Shown here: piece by piece, positions 55,202 to 64,000 of the stretch
Layout of the letters: every line of letters begins with the position of its first letter
How positions within the stretch are numbered: the first letter of the stretch is position 1
Source of the DNA: Cylicocyclus nassatus
Lineage: Eukaryota > Nematoda > Chromadorea > Rhabditida > Strongylidae
Length of the DNA: 64,000 nt
Assembly: GCA_958299035.1 (NCBI GenBank)
Contig: CATQJL010000112.1
Span: forward strand, 69,657,117 to 69,721,116
Reading direction: 5' to 3'
Position numbers and translations under genes: made by a program
The notes under the pieces: model-generated
Seen by the model: only the letters and a program-made list of their open reading frames with translations
What the model was told of the DNA's origin: nothing
Database searches by the model: none

Positions 55202-57078
55202 TGGTGTAACAAAGCAAAACAAACATGGACGACTCTAATGAAAAAGATTTTGCAGAACTGCTTCCGTGGACATTACGCATTAGAGATTAGGCGATCTTTT
55301 TTCCATAGAGAAAGAAAAGCTGGTGAAATTCGGAAAAATTTATGTACGCTTACCGTTACCTTACTGTATTTTACTTACCGTAACTCTACAGTAAGACGAT
55401 TACTCAGACATTTGGAAACTCTCAGCGGGCAGCGATAGCAAGCAGTTTCAGTGGGCAGGCGGCGATAACTCGGAAAAAGTAGCGAGCAGGCAGCGACAGG
55501 CTATCAGCGGGCTGCCATAATCTTCCGTGAGTGAAAATAACTACAGAGCGCGTTATTGCTACAAAAGCACCCAGAAGGCGACGATAAGGCAGCGATAACA
55601 GCTAGTTGGCAACGACCAGGAAGCGATGGGGTTGCGAAAGCAAGGTTTTTGTGAGCGGGTCGCGAAGATGCTATAAGCGGGCACCGATAACTTGTATCTG
55701 GCTGGTATCGATTGATCCTATTGTGGAGTGCTCATCTGTGCACATGTAGATACGTGTTTTTTTGCAAGAAAGAGCACGGCGTCATTAGTCATTGATTCTT
55801 TCTGTGCGTCCGTCAGTATCCAAGCTTACCGTCTTAATTTCATTCTTATATGTATCTCATTTGCTTTCCCACAGATTTCTTTCTCTCTCTATTGCATTCA
55901 GCAATCTCGCTTAGCAAATATGGCACCACTATTCTCTTTTGATGAGATCGTGGTGTGTAGTTTAGAGAGAATTTCTTTTGTTAGCTTCTTCTCTGTATAT
56001 GTCCTCTCCATGACAGTGGGTGCCGTACTTTCTCCAGTTTGAATTGTTTGAACTTTGAAGACATTGAAGGTTGAAGCTTATTCGTGTTTTTGTGAGTTAC
56101 CATAACTTTCGTTTGCTTTTGATGGTTATTGCATAAGGGGCCGGGCATACTTCACGCGATTTCAGTCGCGACGCGATTTGGCAATATTCCAACTGTCCGT
56201 AACTCATTGAAAGCTTAATTTGAATGTACAGAAGATAGCGTATTTTATCAACCCACTTAAGTCATACACATCATGCATGTCCAGTTTGCTAGTGTTTCAT
56301 CTGAAGTTCTGGCGAATTGCCAAATCGCAAATCGGGCAATCACGTGTCTTGTCCCTAAATAATCTGACAAGGACCTGGAAAATAGACGAAGCAGCACCAT
56401 TCAAAGGCGTAAGTGTCGCTGGCTGTTATACACTACTCGCGCAAGTGAGACGTTTAGGTCGAAATTCCTGAACTGCTGGTGCGCTTTAGCTTCACCGACA
56501 CAGAACCGTGTTATCAAAACTTCGCACGCGTATTTCGCTTTATCTTTCAGCAGCTTTACTTCTCTCTGCGTGCGCAATACATCTAATCATTGGACAACTT
56601 GCAGCTGACGGAGCCTCCTCAGCAAATCCAAGATTACGCGATAAGGTATCATCGTAAGGCTGGGAAAGAAAAGCACCTGCAAAATCTACCGGCGGCAGTG
56701 GAAGTGACACCTCCAGGGTAGATGTTTATACCAAGTACTGTGCAGACATTAGCATCGCACTGACTCTGACTTTAGATTTTGCTTTGGATTTGATCGGCTT
56801 AGGGGAACCCCAGTTGAGGCTTGGAAAAACAGCGTCAAATGAAATGACACGGTAGCTTTTTTGAAAGAATGGTTATCACGATCAAAACACAAATTTCTAG
56901 TTTCTACATCGAGCTTGGCGAAAACGAAAAGAAGCGCCAGAATAAGTTAGACGAGTTGTTAGCCGATTTTGATTTATACAAATCCGAAACACTAAAAGGG
57001 ATGCAGCTTGCCCGAGTGATGGAATTGAGAGAACTGCAGAACCAAAACCAGGCATACCTCGCATTGTCGCTTGAGTAA
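55202..57078 (+). CDS. Possible small plus-strand gene, product unknown (incomplete model)
   Basis: A good 3' splice site (GGGTTTTTGCAG, ending 55201) is followed after 23 bases by an ATG at 55225 opening MDDSNEKDFAELLPW, as for a trans-spliced first exon. A second coding-like exon (56605-56717, after AACTTGCAG) reads LTEPPQQIQDYAIRYHRKAG and HLQNLPAAVEVTPPG. Near 56785-56850 two frames are possible, one ending at a TGA. An ATG-started segment at 56869-57078 (MVITIKTQISSFYIELGENE ... ELQNQNQAYLALSLE, stop) is charged and probably coiled coil. The segments may be one gene or two, and joins are not proven. The family is not recognised. The MITE at 56138-56355 lies between the exons. Confidence 0.3.
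55425..55690 (+). repeat. GCGGGC/GCAGCGATA degenerate repeat cluster 1
   Basis: Words such as AGCGGGCAGCGATA, GTGGGCAGGCGGCGATAA, GAGCAGGCAGCGACAGG and AGCGGGCTGCCATAA recur irregularly. A similar cluster is at 57735-57975. Confidence 0.6.
56138..56355. mobile_element. MITE, sibling of the one in Helitron 4
   Basis: Starts GGGCCGGGCATACTTCACGC and continues with TCGCGACGCGATTTGGCAAT, shared with 49651-49877. The right end is diverged (CTTGTCCC). About 218 bp, not inside a Helitron here. Confidence 0.75.
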
Positions 57079-57369
57079 GCTGTCGAATCGATTAAGGTAT
57101 GCATTGAAAATATGTCAAATGGTTAGTCCTGATTATTTTATTTGGAGCAGAATACCTCAAAACTCTTCCCGCATGGACATCTTCATTTCTCCTCAATGCC
57201 TTGATCTTGCATTTTGACTTTATTTCGTTTATCTGCATATTGTTCTCTGTTATTTGCTATCCTGTTATGTTGCAGTATAGGTTGGCAATCAATGTGAGCT
57301 CATTCCGTTCATCTTTATCTTGTTCGCTGTTAAGGTATCGTTACGTGTACGTGTATTAAGACACTCTAC

Positions 57370-57553
57370 CGTCTGCACCCCAGAGAGGTTCCCATGTGAA
57401 CCAGCGTGCGTACCTGGTGCGACGTTGCCTTTCGCTCTTTTTGACACGTTTCTCATGAGATTTCAACGGAACTGCCCGAGACTAACACGTTCGAAAGTGC
57501 GAAAGGCAGCGAGATGACGTGGTACCTATGGGAACCTCTCTGGGGCGCAGACG
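57370..57553. repeat. Inverted-repeat element
   Basis: GTCTGCACCCCAGAGAGGTT plus CCCAT at the left pairs with ATGGGAACCTCTCTGGGGCG plus CAGAC at the right (one mismatch). Inner blocks GCCTTTCGC/GCGAAAGGC also pair. MITE-like, no coding content. Confidence 0.8.
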
Positions 57554-57734
57554 ATAAATGACCTTTTGAGTTGGTTTCTTTCCTCTGTATCTGTTCGTCG
57601 TTGAGTTATTGTTATGTGCCTTGTTGCAGTATACTAAATTACTGGAAGTATCGCACTGTTTTGGGCAATTAATTAATAAAAGATGATGCCTAGCTTGTTT
57701 ATAGTGCAAGTGCAAAAGGAGTAGTGGATCCCAA

Positions 57735-57975
57735 AAAGGAGAGAGTGCGGTAAGCGGCACTGAGCGGGCTAATATAAGCGGCAGTGGGCGGGCTCCTTTA
57801 AATGGCATTGAGCGGGCTAAATAAGCGGCAATGGGCGGGATCCTTTGAATGGTATTGAGCGGGCTGCTTTAACTGGCAGTCAGCAGGCCGCTATGAAGCG
57901 GCAGTGATGCGGAAGCCACATGGCATTCAGCGGGCATCCACAGTGACAGCGATACGGCGCGAGGGCTTTTAGTGG
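57735..57975 (+). repeat. GCGGGC degenerate repeat cluster 2
   Basis: Units near AAGCGGCAGTGGGCGGGCTCCTTTAAATGGCATTGAGCGGGCT recur about five times with variation. Related to the cluster at 55425-55690. Confidence 0.7.
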
Positions 57976-58604
57976 GGATTGGTGGCAGCTTTGTAACTGC
58001 CCGCTGAGAGCTTTCAACTTTTTGAGTAGTTGCAATGAGGTTGAGTTTTCTGCAATCAGCAGGCTAGATAACCTCTATGCGCAAGTTTTCCAAAAAAGGG
58101 CCCTTTTATTTTTTTAATCCTCGGTTCTGAAGCTTGCGAGGATTTTGGCTAGAGTATTGATGATCTTTATTGATCGGTTGCGCTCGTAACGGTTTCGGAT
58201 GCTGACTACGAAAATAGTGCATTTATGCAGCGTAAATTCTTTAGCAGTTTTGTGCTGAGGGAAATACTGCGATATCATGCAAAAAAATAGAATTTGTCTG
58301 CACTTTTCGCGTATCTGTTGGACAATTTCAACGCCTTACATTTTTGCCACAAAATTCTATTGCCTTACTTATTCTCCGCAAAACGAATGTCTTCTTCAAT
58401 CTTCTTGGTGTCGTACGTCCAACTCCTGGCTTCTTTTATAACTTCGTCGTTTCCTTCCACTATCTCTTTACAGTTCAAATCTAAAAACCTCTTCAATGCC
58501 ATAATACCGCTAGATAACCTTAACCTATTTTGTCCAGTAAATCATCATGCATGCGTGGTTGTTGCCCCGTCAGTGATTCTCCCTCAAGCGATTTGGCGCT
58601 GAAA

Positions 58605-60178
58605 ATCTTATATACGAAGCTGAATGACTGTCTGTCTGTCTGTTTGTCTGTCTGTCTCTCTGTACGTATATTCCGAATAGAACATTCCATTTCCGAACCG
58701 ATCTGGAACAAACTTGGCACATATACATTTCGGGCCTCGGCGGGTGTCATAGGCAACTTTTCGTCATCGATCGATATCGATTTTATCGATTTTTTGCAGA
58801 GTTCACCTACGGGGCTGGGAGTTGGGATAAAGGGTAAGTGAGCATGGAGATTCCGAATACAGTATTAGTTTTCAGAATTATCGATTGCTCTTATCGATTT
58901 TTTGCAAAGTTTGAAATACGGGGCTGGGAGTTGGCACGGGGGGGGGGGGTAATCGAGCATGCTGATTACGAGTGCAATATTAATTTGGCGCTGTCCGGCT
59001 ATACGGAGCCCAAAATTTTTTTGTCGTAAAGCTTGCTCAAATTTCCTCTATAAGCTTTATCTTTCATGCTGATTACAGACATCACACTTTCTCAGCAGAA
59101 CGCCTCCCCGTGTGGTTACGATAGGTGTACGGTAGGAAGTCAAAATCATGAATTCGGCTGGAGTTTGGTACAGAGAACCTTATTCGACATGCTAATTACG
59201 AATTTCATACTCTCTCTGCATATTGGGACCTTTTCATAGAGTTATGGTGGTTATAGGATGAGGTCGAAGACATAGATTTGCTTTAATCTTCGTCTAGGGT
59301 GGTCATTTAGCGCGCTGAACATGAATACCATGCTGATTTCGCAGGATATTGCATTTTCGTGGGTTACAGTGGGTGTAGATGGGTCGAAGTTCCAGATTTG
59401 CTTAAAACCTTACCTGTAAAGGTTCACAAGTACCTGCTTATGAATATGATGCTTGCTCGCTGTCATAACGTATTAGTGAAGTTATGGTGAGTTGCAGGGT
59501 TTGAATGGACATTTTTTCGCCTTCGGACGAATTCAGATTCCAAATATTCACGAAATGGGGAGGTTATTTTGGATGGCAGTGCCATCCTGATAACCTGTAT
59601 CAACGTGTAATGCACGCGGTAAATCTCCCTCCCCCTGTTTTTGCTTAGGCAAAAGCCGCCGAAGGGCGTATCGCGCGCGGCAGTTGTCCTATAAGGAAAG
59701 CATTACGGTCGTGGGAAACTTTTATACTACACGAATACCATTATCATGGGGATTAAGCAGAATATTCTTGTAACAGCACTCTAGGTGATTCCCTGCCAAG
59801 GTTTCAGGCAGGTTCATGATTTTTACCCGCTGCCATGCGAAATGACTACCATATTCGTCATCAGCGGTTTGAACAACCCCTATATACCGAGTTTGAGCAA
59901 AACACACCACTAAAACATTTTAGGGCCCGGATAGCCGGATAACGCCATCAGTTTTTAGAATTACCCTTCCTTTCACCGGTTTTATTGTTGTTTTTTTTGC
60001 AAAGTTTGAGCTACAGGGCTGCGGTGTCGGTGAGGAAGGTAGGTGAGCATACTGATCACTCACACAGCGGGAATAGGGAATTCCATGTAGAAGTGGGCAC
60101 AGGTAAAGGTGTACAGGGATAGAAATGGAACCTTTATCGTTTTTGACAGGGCCGGGCGGAGCCGGGTAAGCCAGCTAG
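58605..60178 (+). mobile_element. Helitron-like element 5 (1.6 kb)
   Basis: Starts TCTTATATACGAAGCTGAAT after A, ends GGGTAAGCCAGCTAG before T. It shares the ATCGATCGATATCGATTTTA 5' block with elements 1-4 and a nearly identical internal stretch (59070-59520) with element 4. It has one copy of the GC-rich unit and no nested MITE. No protein-coding content. Confidence 0.88.
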
Positions 60179-61577
60179 TATTAGTATATTTCTACCGTTT
60201 TCCACTTCCCCTTTTCGAGCAGCAAGAAGACATTTTTAAGCTAAATGTTTTTTTACGTACAATGACGAAAAACTTGTGCTATAGTTTGAATTTCCGCTAT
60301 CCCTTTGATTAGAAATATCTGTAAGCCTTGAAAAATTGGTGGGGGAAAGGCCTACTCACTAGCATAGTCACTTTCTCGATGCGTGGCAAAATCAGGAAAT
60401 TTTGTTCGAAATTCTGTTTCGCGGTTACGCCAGATCCTTGTGTGGGAAAAAACTGGACGGTGTAGGGGGAACAAGATAATATTCTTCTTTATAAAGAGAA
60501 AGACAGCGCAATCGTAAATGTACGTTTCCGTTTGGGCCAGCATTGCTCCATGTTGGCGATATCACCACCGAAACATCACATACTGTTCGAATATTCTTAC
60601 CAATCTTGCTGTTCCTACCAATTCATGCTAAAAAATATCAAAACGCTCTGTTTGTGATTGAGTGTTGCAAAGCCCTCATTCGTGCGTCAATAAAAAATGG
60701 TTAAAATGGTTAAGAAGTCACGCGCCACTTCGACTAAACAGGCTTCAGTTGTTAGTCCCGTCCCGGGAGAGTTTCATGATGGGGGAGAGGGGAGGGGGAG
60801 TTTCTTTGGGCCTACATCTGTTGCAATATGATAATGCGGAAACACCGTATACATCTTGGATTTATAGACAACATATCGTGAAACTGTGTAACAAATTCGC
60901 TTGATATTCATGATTAACCGTGGTGAAGAGTGTAATGAGAAATGAAATTGGTATAATTTCAAATCAATGCGCTATGTCTGTGACTCTTGCTGTAGCTGCA
61001 AAGGTCTAACACTACTGAAAAGTGTCCCGGTAGCGATAATAATTCTCAAGCATACCTTCGATACATAGAGCCACGTACTCTGGTAACCTTCACTTTGAGT
61101 GTCATGAGAGGACACAACCTTCACCTGTAGAGGAGTACAAGTCGTCCGGGGCGAAGCCCCGGATATTATGACATAAGTAATGACTAACTATGTAAGGATG
61201 AATGTGAATGAGGCAAATATAGTAGTGACATCCAAAGAAAAGCTCAAAAATCCGAAAGATTGCGTTTTCATGGCCTTTTTTGCTGAAAAGAGGGTTTTTC
61301 TTCAAAAATTCAGTTAGAAATTAGGATAAAACTTATCAGTTAACCTTTCTATAGACTGCGATTGAGCGTTGGAGGTTCATGAAAGCCGCTGGAGTTCAAC
61401 AAAAACGAGAAACTGCGCTGAAATCTTGCGCAGAGAGTCGCCACATACATGCTGGTCTATCTCGTTATGGAGTGAGATTCAAGACCCGCGACGTTGTCAG
61501 TGCTCCTGGCCGTATCATGAGGATCACAACGATATATAATATTATAAGGTTTCGTTATGACCCCGCGGAGATCAATG
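60179..61577. other. No supported gene
   Basis: A 3'-end-like GCGGGGCTTCGCCCC hairpin word near 61145-61165 (GTCCGGGGCGAAGCCCCGGA) stands out. No exon recognised. Confidence 0.35.
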
Positions 61578-61692
61578 ACCAGAGCCAAATGCCCCGCCGG
61601 CTCTGGTCTGTCTCCGCTGCTCGTCTGCGTCTCCGCGCGCTGCGCGCTACCTCGCTACCCCAAGCACGGGGCGCGGGGCATTTGGCTCTGGT
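61578..61692. repeat. Inverted-repeat element
   Basis: ACCAGAGCCAAATGCCCC at the left is the exact complement of GGGGCATTTGGCTCTGGT at the right, enclosing a GC-rich centre. MITE-like. Confidence 0.8.
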
Positions 61693-61739
61693 ACCCTTTT
61701 CTTCGCTGTTTCGAACCCAACTTTAGCAAGCTATATATC

Positions 61740-62110
61740 ATTTTGAAGCTCTTGATCTCTATTTTCACGCTGACAACGTCGCAGGACTCCTTTTTATGAT
61801 TTAAACAAGAAATCCGGCAAAAACCTTGTTTTTGAAAATCTCTCGTTTTTCTCCTAGTCTGACTCTTTTCAAGCAGTTTTTTTGTGTAGTCGATAGGTCT
61901 TGTTTCTGTCTATAATGTAGACAACGTCGCCGAGCTTATTTCTTTGCTTATGCCGCTTTTTTTGTGAAAATTACTAAAAAATGCGTTTTTCTTCACCTTA
62001 TTCTTGTTCAGTAGTCTCGCAACGAATTTTCTCCAGCTTGGACGATACTTGCTCAGAATGATGAGCGGAAGAATCCAGACAACGTCGCAGGGTACAAGAG
62101 GGACGGCGCG
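61740..62110 (+). repeat. Diverged repeat with GACAACGTCGC word
   Basis: GACAACGTCGCAGG at about 61772, GACAACGTCGCCGAG at about 61920 and GACAACGTCGCAGGG at about 62079 recur at about 150-160 bp. An inverted GCGACGTTGTC is at about 61490. Suggests a degraded satellite. Confidence 0.5.
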
Positions 62111-62949
62111 GGGGTAAAAATTTAAACGACGCATCAAAAATCAAAACCCCGTGTTGCGAATTGCTGGTCCTGGAGCGAAAACTTGCACTCTGTAAAGCCG
62201 CCAAATGAAAGATTTCAAATCTTATTGCAGCGTTTTTATCCGGTTTACAGCCGTTTCTTTTGCTTTTTATGTCTGTTTTACGTCATATTCTCTTTTCTGA
62301 TCTTCTTTGAACAACCTTCACCATTTGTAACGTCAGATGTTCAAACAACCTTCACTTTTGGCGCCCTGTCTCTAGACTATCGAAGGTATGTTCTCAAGTA
62401 ACCTATTTATTATAATACGCAATTCTATTTAAGACTCATCTTGTACACGAAATTTATATAAAAACTAACCGAGCGCAAAAACTTCGAGGGCTGCGAACCA
62501 AGCCTATCAACCCAACAAAATCTTGCAGCACTTCCCTGCACAAGCAAAACTTATCCCATTGCTATTGTCATATAAACTTTTGTTCTTCCCTCCCCGCGAC
62601 CCACCCCTACACTCCCACCCCTCTTTTAATCCACCTTAGCATCTTCCGGAAACGTCGCAAGTGCGCAGCACTGCCCTACCAATTCCGTTCTTTTCAAAAC
62701 TAACAATTTTGCTTTCCTTGCAAACGCGGGTATCCAAAAGTGGGCGCGAGATATAAAGAGAAGGAAGGTTTGTATACAGCGAAGAAGAAATGATACGATA
62801 CCGAAATTGAGTGTAGATTGCCAAAGGGAGTTGGAACTGTGTGTGAAAAATTATGAAAAAGGTGTACGCATTGAGTTTCGTGGTAAACTTTTTCGGAAGT
62901 TAGGCGGCTTTTGAGTCACCCAACTTGGCTCGGAGCAAACAAAATCATA
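62111..62949. other. No supported gene
   Basis: AT-rich sequence without splice-consistent exons. A GTGAAAAATTATGAAAAAGG phrase near 62842 resembles the repeat at 20016/20354. Confidence 0.4.
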
Positions 62950-63798
62950 TTAGGTTGTCCCGAAAGTTTTGTCGGTTTTTTCCATCGCTCTCTGAAACCT
63001 ACAGAACACCAATTCAAGGAAGGTCTAGGTATCATTTCAGATTTTCATCCTCTTTCTTACAGCTATGTTTGTTCTCTGATCTACCCTGTCTTCGCAATGT
63101 TATCGCCATAGATTTTTGAGCAGCTCAGCGGTAACGCCAAATCTTTTCTGAATTTTAAAAAATTTTCTCCTACTACTTTCAAAAAGCGCTAGTAACCGTT
63201 ATGTAGAGCCACTCTTCGGCTACATTATACTTATTTTAGGTTACATGGGTCGCGCTTATCAATTCCTAAAATAATTATTTATTTAAGGAAAATCACGGCT
63301 TTTTGATTACGTCTACCATGTAAAATGACCAAAAACTCCAAATGCTGATTTTCCAAAGCAAATTAAACTTGGTATTGTTGCATAACTATTGTTTATCAGC
63401 AATCAAGTTTCAATTCGCAAAAATTGCGAAAGCTTTCATGTTTTTTGCCGCAGTTACGTGTTCCATGGTTTTGCCAAAAATCGAGAACCCCGAAAAAATG
63501 AGAATCTAAAAATACTACCGTATAGCCCGAGAATTGTTCTATTTGTGCCATGCTCAGTCCTTTCCAAAACTTTAGAATGAAATTTTTGAAAATTTACCTA
63601 ACTTTGAGCAGATAAAAATGACGGGTGAAGAACAGTAACAGTTATCAAAAAAAGCATACATTGTTGTGGCTTGGAATGTAACCGTAAGAAAGAGAAGGAA
63701 AAGCTACATCGAATGCATGTTGAAACTCGTTCAGGTCTTCATTGTGCGTGGTTTTATAGTGGTTTGAAAAAACCGACAAAACTTTCGGGACAACCTAA
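62950..63798. mobile_element. Deleted mariner element
   Basis: Exact terminal inverted repeats of about 32 bp: TTAGGTTGTCCCGAAAGTTT at the left and its complement ending AACCTAA at the right, flanked by TA on both sides (62948-62949 and 63799-63800). The tip is characteristic of mariner elements. The 849-bp interior shows no recognisable DD34D transposase, so it is a non-autonomous or gutted copy. Confidence 0.88.
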
Positions 63799-64000
63799 TA
63801 TATCTCCTTCTTTTACATTTTCTAAACTCAAATCCCTACAAACTAGTTGCCCTTATACCCTATCTTCGTCGTTTATCTACAATGCGTTTGACGGGGCCAG
63901 CGCCGCGTAGTGCAGTTAAACATCTAGGCGCGAGCTCTACCGTACACGCATTGTGCAGGAACCATGCTGCCCACAGCAAAAGCGGACCTTGTTTTTAGCT

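Noticed and set aside
1..64000. Spliced-leader RNA, rRNA, snRNA or operon structure
   Set aside because: No spliced-leader or structural RNA sequence was recognised, and the genes are too far apart for an operon.

Overview
The window is animal DNA, most likely from a parasitic clade V (strongylid-type) nematode. It is AT-rich and gene-poor, and the genes are split into small exons (about 40-230 bp). Introns are either tiny (45-60 bp) or expanded to kilobases by repeats. The recognisable gene families are ones expanded in nematodes: a CAP/ASP-type secreted protein, a lysosomal-acid-lipase-like enzyme and a core-2/I-branching (GT14) glycosyltransferase. The species is inferred from gene style only.

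Layout. 1-5.3 kb is a transposon graveyard: the 3' end of a Ty3/gypsy element with its LTR, a large foldback hairpin, a Helitron 3' end, and an RTE-type LINE split by a foldback MITE. A 500-N gap (5329-5828) follows, ending in an exact SMART cDNA adapter (5829-5853). 6-11.8 kb holds degenerate tandem repeats and inverted-repeat elements. A minus-strand CAP/ASP gene lies at 11.84-13.2 kb, and a near-perfect 0.89 kb palindrome with 13-bp target duplications at 14.9-15.8 kb. From 34.50 down to 16.56 kb runs a minus-strand lipase gene of 11 exons whose phases all agree (426 codons). Its 10.5 kb fifth intron carries Helitron-like insertions and a probable plus-strand nested gene (20.9-24.1 kb). 35-45 kb is mostly repeats, with a possible plus-strand gene (36.4-37.1 kb), a DEG/ENaC-like exon (40.4-40.6 kb) and a dead LINE (40.9-42.7 kb). 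From 53.8 to 45.5 kb a minus-strand GT14 gene has eight phase-consistent exons. 54-64 kb holds repeats, a possible small plus-strand gene (55.2-57.1 kb), a fifth complete Helitron and a deleted mariner.

The genes share no evident pathway. The lipase and CAP protein should be secreted or lysosomal; the glycosyltransferase should be a Golgi type II membrane enzyme, though its anchor exon was not found. The strongest observations are five complete non-autonomous Helitron-like elements (5' TC, 3' CTAG, usually between A and T) enlarging introns of the two largest genes, a GC-AG intron and a CHSQG nucleophile elbow in the lipase, and a microsatellite that encodes the CAP protein's acidic tail.

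Exon boundaries were read by eye from splice consensus, phase and family motifs. No alignment or search was run.
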